Source of the DNA: JAFGED01 sp964551295
GTDB lineage: Bacteria; Chloroflexota; Anaerolineae; B4-G1
Reading direction: 5' to 3'
DNA: 18,161 nucleotides
NCBI GenBank assembly: GCA_964551295.1
Contig: CAZKDJ010000071.1
Coordinates: forward strand, 1 to 18,161
Made by a program: the position numbers and the translations under genes. The notes below the pieces were generated by a model that was not told the DNA's origin, ran no database searches, and saw only the letters and a list, made by a program, of their open reading frames with translations. The stretch's first letter is position 1, and each line of letters begins with the position of its first letter. Positions 5,444-12,995 of the stretch are shown piece by piece.

Positions 5444-6427
5444 ATGAACATCCTGGTCACCGGCGGAGCCGGTTACATCGGCAGCATCGTCACCGAGGAA
5501 CTGATCAACCAAGGCGACCGCGTCGTCGTCTTTGACAACCTGTACTATGGCCATCGCAGCGCCGTCCACCCCAAAGCCGCTTTCGTCAAAGGCGACCTGG
5601 CCGACCGGGCCGCCGTCAAGGCGCTGTTCGACACCTACCCCGTCGAGGCGGTGATGCATTTCGCCTCGTACACACTGGTGGGCGAGGCGATGCAGAAACC
5701 CTTCATGTACATCGGCGACAATGTCACCAACGGCCTGAACCTGCTGCAGGAAACGGTCGAGCACGGCGTGCGTCGTTTCATCCTCTCCTCCACCGCCAAT
5801 CTCTTCGACGACCCTCAGCGCATGCCCATCGACGAGCAGGAGCGCATCGTGCCCGGTAGTCCCTACGGCGAATCGAAGCATATCCTGGAGCGATTCCTAT
5901 ACTGGTTGGATCGCGTCTATGGCTTCCGCTACGCGGCGCTGCGCTACTTTAACGCCGCCGGGGCCTCCCCCACCGGCGAGCGAGGCGAGGATCACGACCC
6001 CGAGACACATCTGATCCCGCTCACGCTGCAGGTGGCGCTGGGCCAGCGGGACAAGATCACTATCTTTGGCGACAACTATCCCACCCGCGACGACACCTGC
6101 GTGCGCGACTATATCCACGTGGTCGACCTGGCCCAAGCCCACATCCTGGCCCTGCGGGCGCTGGACGGGGGCAGCCGCACCTACAACCTGGGCAACGGAC
6201 AGGGGTTCACCGTCAAGGAGGTCGTCGAGACCTGCCGCGAGGTGACTGGTCACCCAATCCCGGCCGAGATCGGCGCTCGCCGCCCCGGCGATCCAGCCAC
6301 GCTGATCGCCAGCAGCGCCAAGATCCGCCGCGAGCTGGACTGGGAACCAAAGTACCCCGACCTGCGGACAATCGTCGAGCACGCCTGGGCGTGGCACCGC
6401 TCGCACCCGAGTGGATACGGAGACTAG
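5444..6427 (+). CDS. galE: UDP-glucose 4-epimerase
   Basis: The 327-residue protein is an extended short-chain dehydrogenase of the GalE type, interconverting UDP-glucose and UDP-galactose with tightly bound NAD. It shows the Rossmann motif GGAGYIG (7-13), DNLYYGHRSAV after strand 2, HFASYTLVGEAM (72-83), the SST (115-117) and Y141-x-x-x-K145 (YGESK) catalytic set, RYFNAAGASPTGE and the late CVRDYIHVVDLAQAH. The usual SSSAxVYG strand reads SSTANLFD here, so it may act on a related nucleotide sugar. ATG 5444 is chosen because AAGGAG (5432-5437) precedes it; an in-frame extension upstream would run through the palindrome. It heads an operon with a GT4 and a DUF2723 gene and so probably supplies sugar donors for surface glycans. 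Confidence 0.93.
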   Translation: MNILVTGGAGYIGSIVTEELINQGDRVVVFDNLYYGHRSAVHPKAAFVKGDLADRAAVKALFDTYPVEAVMHFASYTLVGEAMQKPFMYIGDNVTNGLNLLQETVEHGVRRFILSSTANLFDDPQRMPIDEQERIVPGSPYGESKHILERFLYWLDRVYGFRYAALRYFNAAGASPTGERGEDHDPETHLIPLTLQVALGQRDKITIFGDNYPTRDDTCVRDYIHVVDLAQAHILALRALDGGSRTYNLGNGQGFTVKEVVETCREVTGHPIPAEIGARRPGDPATLIASSAKIRRELDWEPKYPDLRTIVEHAWAWHRSHPSGYGD

Positions 6428-6430
6428 CCC

Positions 6431-7585
6431 TTGCGCATCGCCATCAACGGCTGGTTCTGGGATCAGCCCACCACCGGCAGCGGACAGTACACACGGCAGA
6501 TGGTTAAGGGATTGGCCGCACTGGGTCAAGATTTGGAAATCATCCTAATCACAACGGAGCAGAGGCAAGAAGCAAGGGTCGAGAAGCAAGACAACCCCGC
6601 TTCCTGCATCTTGCATCCTGTTCCCGGCTCTCGCTCCAACTTGGGAAAGGTCTGGTTCGAGCAGGTCACCTTTCCTCGCGCCTGCCGCCGCCTAGGGGCT
6701 GACATGGCCCACGTGCCCTACTGGGCGCCACCGCTGCGCCCCTCCGTCTCCACCGTCGTCACCATCCACGACCTGATCCCCCTGCTGCTGCGCAAGTACC
6801 GGGGTGGGCCGCTGGTACAACTCTACACCGCGCTGGTCAGCAGAGCCGCGCGGAACGCCGCCCTGGTGCTCACGGACTCGAAAGCGTCCAAACGAGACAT
6901 CGTCACCCACCTGAAGCATTCTGCCGACTGTGTGCGCGCCATACACCTGGCCCCGGGAGAAGCATACGGCCCAGTTCCTACGTCTGCTGATGCCAATGTC
7001 CGCACGCGGTACAATCTGCCCCCATCATACATACTTTACCTAAGTGGAGGTTTTGACGTGCGCAAGAACGTGGCGGCTGCAATCGAGGCCTATCGGCGAG
7101 CGGCACCCACCATCGGAGCGACACATCCCTTGGTCATCGCCGGGCGACTTCCCGAGCAGGACACGGCTTTTACCCCAGATCCGCGCCGGCTGACTCGGGA
7201 ACGCGGGCTGGATGCCAGCTCTGTCCGCTTCACCGGGTTCGTAGACGAAGCCGACAAACCGGCCCTTTACCGAAGCGCGACGGCTTTCGTCTTTCCCAGC
7301 CGCTATGAGGGATTTGGATTGCCGCCGCTAGAAGCCCTTGCTTGTGGCACGCCGGTCGTAGGCAGCAACACTTCCTCCATCCCCGAGGTCGTTGGCGATG
7401 GCGGGATTCTGCTGTCTCCCGACGACATCCAAGGGATGGCAAACGCCCTGATCCAACTGGCAACCGACGCGGATTTTCGCGCACAGTTGAGCCGTTGCGC
7501 GCTAGCCCAGGCTGCCAATTTCTCGTGGCACCAAACGGCTCAAGAGACGTTGGCGGCGTATAGAGAAGTAGTCGACCAAGTATGA
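6431..7585 (+). CDS. GT4-family glycosyltransferase
   Basis: The 384-residue protein has the two-domain GT-B layout. The N-terminal domain starts MRIAINGWFW and includes GSGQYTRQMVKGLAALG and HVPYWAPPLRP. The C-terminal donor domain shows LSGGFDVRKNV (204-214), FVFPSRYEGFGLPPLEALAC with the E293-x7-E301 motif, GTPVVGSNTSSIPEVVGDGG and a final helix. GT4 enzymes are retaining transferases using nucleotide-sugar or similar donors; mannosyl or glucosyl transfer is likely but not decidable here. It starts with TTG at 6431, 3 nt after the galE stop, with GGAG at the end of galE as ribosome-binding site. The end overlaps the next gene by 4 nt (ATGA). Residues 41-60 look like an insertion derived from repeat DNA. 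Confidence 0.9.
   Translation: MRIAINGWFWDQPTTGSGQYTRQMVKGLAALGQDLEIILITTEQRQEARVEKQDNPASCILHPVPGSRSNLGKVWFEQVTFPRACRRLGADMAHVPYWAPPLRPSVSTVVTIHDLIPLLLRKYRGGPLVQLYTALVSRAARNAALVLTDSKASKRDIVTHLKHSADCVRAIHLAPGEAYGPVPTSADANVRTRYNLPPSYILYLSGGFDVRKNVAAAIEAYRRAAPTIGATHPLVIAGRLPEQDTAFTPDPRRLTRERGLDASSVRFTGFVDEADKPALYRSATAFVFPSRYEGFGLPPLEALACGTPVVGSNTSSIPEVVGDGGILLSPDDIQGMANALIQLATDADFRAQLSRCALAQAANFSWHQTAQETLAAYREVVDQV
6551..6612 (+). repeat. In-frame repeat-derived insertion in the GT4 gene
   Basis: AGAAGCAAG occurs twice (6568-6576 and 6582-6590), followed by two TGCATC units. These bases encode a polar loop (TTEQRQEARVEKQDNPASCI) in the middle of the N-terminal GT-B domain, where relatives usually have a short turn. 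Base composition is poorer in GC than the gene around it. Confidence 0.5.
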
Positions 7586-10233
7586 CCACAAATCTCAAAC
7601 AGCGAATCCGCAAATGCAAAAGCCTGATCATTTGTAGTTTGATATTTGCCATTTTCCTCATCCTCTACACCACTACCCTCATGCCCAACGTGCTTCCCGC
7701 CGACTCGGGCGAGTTCCAGCGGGTCGCCGCTACCGCCGGGTTGGCCCACCCGCCGGGCTATCCGCTCTACACAATGCTAGGATGGCTCTTTACCAAACTG
7801 CCGCTGGGACCCAGCCCGGCCTGGCGTGTGAATCTCCTCTCTGCGCTCACCGCCGCCACCACCGTCGCGCTTGTGTTCCAGACCGCGCGGCAGATGACGG
7901 GCTCGATCTGGGGCGGGCTGGCGGCCGCGCTGACGCTCGGCTCCGCCACCACCTTCTGGGCCACGGGGACAAAGGCCAGCATACGGCCCTTGACCGCTTT
8001 TTTCACCGCCCTCTGCCTGTATGCCCTTACGTTTTACGCATCACGGGGCGCACGTCACCGCTCAACCGACCACTACCTGACCCTCTTCGCCCTCTCCCTC
8101 TCCCTCGGTTTTACCCATCACTACGCCTCGATGGCCTTCCCCGCCATCATCTTCGCCGTCTACCTCGTTCTGGTCGACCTTACCATCCTGCACCAACCGC
8201 GTCGCTGGTTCAAGCCACTCGCCGCCTTTGCCCTGGGGCTTTTGGTGCTGCTCTACCTGCCCCTGCGCGGCTCGCTCGACCTGGAGCTGACCACACCGGT
8301 GGGCTTTTTCCACTACTTTCTGGGCCTGGGCTTTGGGGGCGACATGTTCGCCGTCAGCCTCTTTGACCGGCTGGCGACACTGCCCACCCTGCTGCGCTTC
8401 CAGTTCAATACCGTGCTCCTGCTGGCGGCGCTCGTCGGCGCATTGCTGCTGCTCTGGCGCGACCGCAAGCGGGCGCTGCTGCTGGTCGGCAGCCTCGTCG
8501 TCCACACCGTCGTCCTCACCTACCGCGCCCCGCAGACGGTCGAATACCTGATGCCGGCGTACGTGCCGCTGGCGCTGCTGGCGGCGATACCGATCAAGGC
8601 AATCTCCAATCTCCAATCTCGAATCAGCGATTCAGCGATTCAGCGAACAAATAACCCCGGTCATTTGACATCTGCTATTTGCCATTTGATATTTGCCGCT
8701 ATCCTGATCGCCGGTCTAGCCAACCTTCTGGCTCATTTTCCCAGTTACGCGACGCTCTCCAGAAGCCACGACACGCGCGCGTATGCCGAGACGCTGCTGC
8801 GCGACGCGCCCGCCGACGCCGTCGTGCTCTCCAACTGGCACTGGTTCACGCCGCTGCGCTATCTGCAGGAAGCCGAAGGGCTGCGCCCCGACGTGAGCGT
8901 CGAGTACATTTACCCCGAGGGACGCTCGCTGGCGCAGAATTGGGTGGACGCAATCAAGGCGACCATCCGCGAGCGCCCCGTGATCATCACCAATCACTAC
9001 GCAGAGTACAGCCAACTGCCATACCGCTTCGAGCCGCTGGGCCAGGCGTTCCTCGTGCGCGCCGAGCCGCGCTTCACTCCGCCGGCCGGTCTGACGCCCC
9101 TCGACGTGACGCTGGGCGAGAGGGTCGCGCTGCTGGGCTACCGGCTGGCATCGGACCAGGTGCAGCCCTCTCGTCCGCTGGTGCTGACGCTGGCATGGTC
9201 GCCGACGGTCACGCCGACAGTCGACGTCTCCACATTCGCCCAGCTCATCGGCCAGGACGGGCGGCTGTGGAGCGCCGCTTTGGACTCGCGACGCGCGTCG
9301 AGCCGCCTCGTCGCCGGGGAGATCGTCATCGAGCGATTCGTCGTCTACCCGCTGCTTCACGCACCGCCGGGCGACTATGCACTCACCGTCGGCGCGTACA
9401 CGCCCGGCGGCCGCCTCACCACCGACGCAGGCGCCGAGGCCATGCGGTTGACCACCGTGCACCTCGGGCCATCGACGCTGCGCCCCACTACCTCCCACGC
9501 CACCCGCGTGCGCTTTGCCGGCGGCCCCACCCTCATCGGCGTCGACTATGACACCGGCGAGCCCGGACAGGTGCGCGCCTACCTGCACTGGGCCGGGCCA
9601 GGCACGGAAGCCGACGTGCAATTGCTGGATAGAAGCGGCGCAGTCATTGGGCAAACCCACGTCCCGGCACTGGAACGCGGCCAGTACGCGACCGTCGCCC
9701 TGGACGCTCCCGACCTCCCCACGCGGGTCGCGCTGCTCGATGAAGAACGATCCCGCCGCTGGAACCTCCTCTTCGAGGGAGGCACGCCGCTGCCATCCGG
9801 CACGGCCGATGAACGGTACGTGCCCTTCGGCGACATCCTTGTGCTGGTCGGCCTGGACGCACCGACGGACGACCTGAAACCGGGGGGCGAGGTCACGCTG
9901 GGGCTCCACTTTCTCAGCCGGCGACCCCTGGAGCGGGACTATGTCGTCTCCGCCGCCCTCGTCGGCCTCAACCCCGATGGCACCTGGGCCTGGCGCGCGG
10001 ACGACGACTCAGTGCCAGCCCTGGGCGCCATCCCCACGCTCAAGTGGATTCATAACTCGGCCGTCTTTGATCCTCACCACCTGGCCGTCCCCAAAGACGC
10101 CCCGCAACTGCCCGCCACAGGTTCGCTGGTCGTGTACGACCACTTCACCCAGGCCCCGCTCCCCTCCCTTGACGAACGTCACCGCCTCTGCCCCAGCATC
10201 CTCCTCGGCACCTGGCCCGTCACCACCCCATAG
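7582..10233 (+). CDS. DUF2723 membrane protein, GT-C-like glycosyltransferase
   Basis: The 883-residue protein begins with a membrane helix (about 15-33). The DUF2723 signature follows on the first outer loop: ADSGEFQRVAATAGLAHPPG (40-59), then YPLY. The acidic pair D41/E44 sits where GT-C enzymes of the protein O-mannosyltransferase kind carry their catalytic acid. About ten hydrophobic helices extend to roughly residue 385. A soluble outer part of about 490 residues follows, rich in beta strands and with two similar segments (ERVALLGYRLAS and GDILVLVGLDAP). It probably transfers sugar from a lipid-linked donor to an acceptor outside the cell. It overlaps the GT4 gene by 4 nt and completes the operon. 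Residues 340-373 appear to be repeat-derived. Internal start sites are not needed. Confidence 0.85.
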   Translation: MTTNLKQRIRKCKSLIICSLIFAIFLILYTTTLMPNVLPADSGEFQRVAATAGLAHPPGYPLYTMLGWLFTKLPLGPSPAWRVNLLSALTAATTVALVFQTARQMTGSIWGGLAAALTLGSATTFWATGTKASIRPLTAFFTALCLYALTFYASRGARHRSTDHYLTLFALSLSLGFTHHYASMAFPAIIFAVYLVLVDLTILHQPRRWFKPLAAFALGLLVLLYLPLRGSLDLELTTPVGFFHYFLGLGFGGDMFAVSLFDRLATLPTLLRFQFNTVLLLAALVGALLLLWRDRKRALLLVGSLVVHTVVLTYRAPQTVEYLMPAYVPLALLAAIPIKAISNLQSRISDSAIQRTNNPGHLTSAICHLIFAAILIAGLANLLAHFPSYATLSRSHDTRAYAETLLRDAPADAVVLSNWHWFTPLRYLQEAEGLRPDVSVEYIYPEGRSLAQNWVDAIKATIRERPVIITNHYAEYSQLPYRFEPLGQAFLVRAEPRFTPPAGLTPLDVTLGERVALLGYRLASDQVQPSRPLVLTLAWSPTVTPTVDVSTFAQLIGQDGRLWSAALDSRRASSRLVAGEIVIERFVVYPLLHAPPGDYALTVGAYTPGGRLTTDAGAEAMRLTTVHLGPSTLRPTTSHATRVRFAGGPTLIGVDYDTGEPGQVRAYLHWAGPGTEADVQLLDRSGAVIGQTHVPALERGQYATVALDAPDLPTRVALLDEERSRRWNLLFEGGTPLPSGTADERYVPFGDILVLVGLDAPTDDLKPGGEVTLGLHFLSRRPLERDYVVSAALVGLNPDGTWAWRADDDSVPALGAIPTLKWIHNSAVFDPHHLAVPKDAPQLPATGSLVVYDHFTQAPLPSLDERHRLCPSILLGTWPVTTP
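8600..8697 (+). repeat. Short tandem repeats inside the DUF2723 gene
   Basis: Three direct copies of CAATCTC (8600-8620) are followed by GAATCAG, two copies of CGATTCAG (8628-8643) and AT-rich TTTGCC-type units. The last unit, TTTGATATTTGCC (8685-8697), also occurs at 7638-7650 near the start of the same gene. The frame stays open and encodes a polar linker (ISNLQSRISDSAIQRTNN) and the start of a membrane helix. Confidence 0.65.
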
Positions 10234-10379
10234 CTCTTTCTCACCTACTCCCACACTCCGCCCCCCACACTCCCATACCGTGAGCGTATCACGCTGGGGA
10301 CAAGAATAGGCGCAGGGCGTGAACGTGGGTTCGCTAAACAGGGGTAAAACGGGGCAGGCGCGGGATTACAATAAGAAGT

Positions 10380-10440
10380 GCCAGCCTCGTAAAAATCGGG
10401 TACACTGTACCCAGCCAAAAAAGAACTATGCGAGGCTGGC
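10380..10440 (+). promoter_or_regulatory. Nested stem-loop over the transposase start region
   Basis: GCCAGCCTCG (10380-10389) pairs perfectly with CGAGGCTGGC (10431-10440), a 10-bp stem. Inside the loop, GGGTACA (10398-10404) pairs with TGTACCC (10406-10412) around one base. The right arm begins directly after ATG 10428 and contains GAGG, the best ribosome-binding site for an alternative ATG at 10443. Folding would hide this site. Several insertion sequences use such hairpins to block translation of their transposase from outside transcripts. Confidence 0.6.
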
Positions 10441-11303
10441 CAATGCAGTGTATCACAAAATGGGAGAGTTGCTACCGACGATGGGGCATCGTCGCACACA
10501 CCGTGGCGGTATTGAGCTTGGTGGTACTGACGGCGACAGGCATTCAACTGGAGAGCATTGGGGGCTGGGTAGCCTGTCCACCGCACACAGTGGCATTGGA
10601 GGGGGAAAGACAGAAGGAACTCCAGCGGCGGGCTGTTGCGTGTGGAAGCACCTGGCGGATGAGGCATTGGCTGCGCCGGAGTTGGGTGATACCTGCCATA
10701 CGCAGCGAGGCATTGCTGGCCCTGGTGTTTCTGAGCGAGGCGCGAGGATGGGCATGGGTGTGGGTGCTGCCGTGGGCGGCGTGGTTGTGGAAGGGAGTAG
10801 GAGTGGCGTGGCCCAGGTTGAAGCAGCAGCCGGTGTATGAGGGTATCGGCTGGATGTGGGAGAAGGCCAGTGGAATAGCACTGGTAGGGTTGGGGTTGGC
10901 GTGGGCCACTCGCCAACTGCCCGTTGTTGGAAAGTGGGACGTCAGCGCATTAGCCATCGGGAGTTGTATCCAGGGCTGCGCCAGCAGGCCCGACGTTGGA
11001 GTAGAGCAGGATGAGACGGGAGTGTATCATGTGCGGTTGAGAGGGGAGTTTGAGCTGCACGTGGATGGAGAGGTAGAGTTCTACAAGCGAATGTTGGTGA
11101 TCTTTCTGGGATTGGAGATGCCGGGGGAAGTGCGCAAGAGTCGGCGGACGCGAGATGGGCGGATACCGTTCGTGCGCCAGGAACAGATGGCTGCCTGGTT
11201 TGAGATACCGCACCCGGTGATCAGCCGCTGGTACGGCTACTGGCTGAGACAGGACTGGCAGCGCATGTTGAGCCAGCGCCAGGGCGAAGTGCTGACACCG
11301 TAA
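10428..11303 (+). CDS. N-terminal part of split transposase: hydrophobic segments plus HTH
   Basis: This 291-codon part reads from ATG 10428 (or ATG 10443, which has GAGG 7 nt upstream) to TAA 11301-11303. Residues 19-38, 95-128 and 148-168 are strongly hydrophobic and Trp-rich, like membrane helices. A basic RRTRDGRIPFVRQEQ segment and a helix-turn-helix (about 249-275, with QEQMAAWFEIPHPVISRWYG) follow. The next part continues in the same frame directly after the TAA with sequence that reads as the next helical DNA-binding domain. The simplest view is one gene of about 832 codons with a nonsense mutation, for example GAA to TAA; programmed readthrough or two cooperating proteins are alternatives. 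I do not recognise a family for the hydrophobic region, and G-rich composition could exaggerate it. Third positions are often G, unlike the neighbouring operon. Confidence 0.6.
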   Translation: MRGWPMQCITKWESCYRRWGIVAHTVAVLSLVVLTATGIQLESIGGWVACPPHTVALEGERQKELQRRAVACGSTWRMRHWLRRSWVIPAIRSEALLALVFLSEARGWAWVWVLPWAAWLWKGVGVAWPRLKQQPVYEGIGWMWEKASGIALVGLGLAWATRQLPVVGKWDVSALAIGSCIQGCASRPDVGVEQDETGVYHVRLRGEFELHVDGEVEFYKRMLVIFLGLEMPGEVRKSRRTRDGRIPFVRQEQMAAWFEIPHPVISRWYGYWLRQDWQRMLSQRQGEVLTP

Positions 11304-11315
11304 GTACAGCAGCAG

Positions 11316-12926
11316 GTGACCGAGAGTTGGGTCAAGTCTCCCTGGCGGTCGGCGCAGCAGATGTGGGAACATCTGCGGGCGCAAGGCAGCCGGATTACGC
11401 TGCCACAGGTGAAGCAAATCGGACGCGAGAGCGGTTGGAACGTACTGCGGCAAGCGCTGAGCCAGGTATACCTGATCAGCGGCGAGTCCTTCCGGCCGCG
11501 GGATGAATGGCTGGTGAGCCAGCTGCTGGCCCAAGCCCAGGGGTTGGTGGCGCGGTTGGAGGAATTGGGCGGGCTGACGGTAGAGCAGCGGATCGAGATG
11601 GCTGACCTGACAGCGTTGTGCGAGGAGTTGGAAATTCGCCCGGCGGTGGCCCAGCGACCTCTGCCCTGGGTGTGGCAGATAGAACGGCTGCTGTTTGGCC
11701 ACTGGGAATGGGTGGACGACGGCAGCGTGCGCTGCATCTACTGCGGGACGACGGATGTGTCGCGCAAAAGCCGCCAGCCACGGCTGAAGAAATACATCGA
11801 TGAGCAAGGGGATGAGCAAACCATCGAGGTGTATCGCTACTATTGCCACAACCCGGCGTGCGAGCACAAGACCTTCACCAACCTGCCACCGAACCTGATT
11901 CCCCATTCCAGGTGGACGCTGGAACATCACCTGGCAGCTTTGCAGACGTATGAGTGGTCACACAGCGTATACCGTTGCACCAGCCAGATGCTGGGAGTGA
12001 CCAAGATGACGGCCTACCGCTGGGTGAGCGGATTTGGTCATCATTTGTTGCCTGTGGCCGCTCTTTTCGGCGTCGTGCGTTCCAGCGGCGTGGTGGGTAT
12101 CGACGAGAAGTATGTCCTGGCGCCCAAGAACGACAAACCAAACGAGAAGATCAAGCGCTGGATGTATGTCTACTTGGCCGTGGACTGCTATACCTACGAC
12201 CTGCTGCATATCGACCTCTATCCCTACAACTCCAAGCACAGCGCGCACGCTTTCCTGCTTGCCTTGCGCGCTAAAGGATATCTCCCCCACGTCATCGTCA
12301 CCGACATGCGCGTCGACTATCGGGACGTCGTCGCCCTGGCTTTCCCCAACGCCGTTCACCACGAGTGCATCTTTCACGCGCTGCAACAAGTCCACGAACA
12401 CCTCAAGGAAGCCTACGGCCTGAACTATGCCAAAACGCGCCCGGACATCGCCGCCCCCAGGGAAGAGATCAACTACATCTTTGACGCGCGTACCAAACAC
12501 ACGGCACAGCGACGTTACGAAAAGGTGTTGGCCCTGCGAGATCAGCTTGTGGCTGAAACCCCCCAAGCCGATGACGTTTTCCGCTTCTTGGAACGCCACT
12601 GGCCTACGCTGGTCAATGCCATCGAAAGCCGTCACATCCCCAGGACTAACAACGCCACCGAGCAAGTCATCCGTATCTTTACCCAGCACTACAAAACCTT
12701 CTGCGGCTTCGAGAATATCGACACGGCACGCCTTTACCTGGGTGTCTTCGAAAAGGTCTATCGCTTCACCCCCTTCTCTGAGGACGCCCAGGAGCGCATC
12801 CGCGGCAAGTGCCCTCTCGAGCTGGCTGGCTACGAGGTGCAGAAGCTACCAATGGCCCGGCTTTTCCGCGGACTGGCCCTGCAGTGGCCTGCCGAAGCCT
12901 TCAAGGAGCTTGTCCCTAATGTGTGA
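11316..12926 (+). CDS. DDE transposase, zinc ribbon and catalytic domain
   Basis: The 536-residue product (GTG 11316; the open frame begins right after TAA 11301-11303) starts with a helical DNA-binding region (1-60). A linker follows, then a zinc ribbon with Cys140, Cys143, Cys177 and Cys182. An HTH-like segment (219-238, CTSQMLGVTKMTAYRWVSGF) precedes an RNase H-fold catalytic domain: D263 (VVGIDEKYV), D330 (VIVTDMRVDY), the HHECIFHALQQVH segment (348-360) and E449 in TNNATEQVIR. A complete DDE triad suggests the catalytic part is intact. Motif order recalls zinc-ribbon families such as IS1595/ISL3, and the NN-x-x-E recalls IS6/IS66, but I cannot assign a family. No ribosome-binding site precedes GTG 11316, so expression would need readthrough or coupling. 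Codon choice changes from G-ending to C-ending near 12,050. Confidence 0.8.
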   Translation: MTESWVKSPWRSAQQMWEHLRAQGSRITLPQVKQIGRESGWNVLRQALSQVYLISGESFRPRDEWLVSQLLAQAQGLVARLEELGGLTVEQRIEMADLTALCEELEIRPAVAQRPLPWVWQIERLLFGHWEWVDDGSVRCIYCGTTDVSRKSRQPRLKKYIDEQGDEQTIEVYRYYCHNPACEHKTFTNLPPNLIPHSRWTLEHHLAALQTYEWSHSVYRCTSQMLGVTKMTAYRWVSGFGHHLLPVAALFGVVRSSGVVGIDEKYVLAPKNDKPNEKIKRWMYVYLAVDCYTYDLLHIDLYPYNSKHSAHAFLLALRAKGYLPHVIVTDMRVDYRDVVALAFPNAVHHECIFHALQQVHEHLKEAYGLNYAKTRPDIAAPREEINYIFDARTKHTAQRRYEKVLALRDQLVAETPQADDVFRFLERHWPTLVNAIESRHIPRTNNATEQVIRIFTQHYKTFCGFENIDTARLYLGVFEKVYRFTPFSEDAQERIRGKCPLELAGYEVQKLPMARLFRGLALQWPAEAFKELVPNV

Positions 12927-12995
12927 CGGTCTCCATACCTTCCTTTCCCCTCCCGCCATAATATGCTACAATTACGCTGGAGAAAGGAAAGCGGC

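Larger units (their letters stand above)
10380..12926 (+). mobile_element. Unclassified DDE insertion element (ends not resolved)
   Basis: The stretch carries a transposase reading frame in two parts and a hairpin at its left side. It lies between the end of the surface-glycan operon and an unrelated membrane-protein gene. I looked for terminal inverted repeats and flanking duplications in 10,234-10,430 and 12,927-12,995 and found none that is convincing, so the limits given are those of the hairpin and the stop codon. Small direct repeats of CCACACTCC (10251-10259, 10265-10273) lie to the left. Confidence 0.6.

Noticed and set aside
8716..9909. Long minus-strand open frame (397 codons) inside the DUF2723 gene
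   Set aside because: It is a shadow frame favoured by the high GC content; the plus-strand protein shows family motifs and operon structure.
10251..10273. Direct repeat of CCACACTCC
   Set aside because: Two copies 14 bp apart in a C-rich stretch after a stop codon are easily explained by composition.
499..11303. Stop-codon reassignment in this organism
   Set aside because: The two in-frame stops are different (TGA at 499, TAA at 11301), and well-supported genes in the window end normally at TGA, TAG and TAA.
10950..11930. Minus-strand open frame of 326 codons opposite the transposase
   Set aside because: His/Pro/Gln/Leu-rich translation without motifs; the plus strand carries the HTH and the zinc ribbon.
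10234..12995. Terminal inverted repeats and target duplications of the transposon
   Set aside because: Short matches such as ACGCTGG near 10,291 and 12,974 or CCATACC near 10,273 and 12,933 are direct, only 7 nt long, and not at consistent positions.
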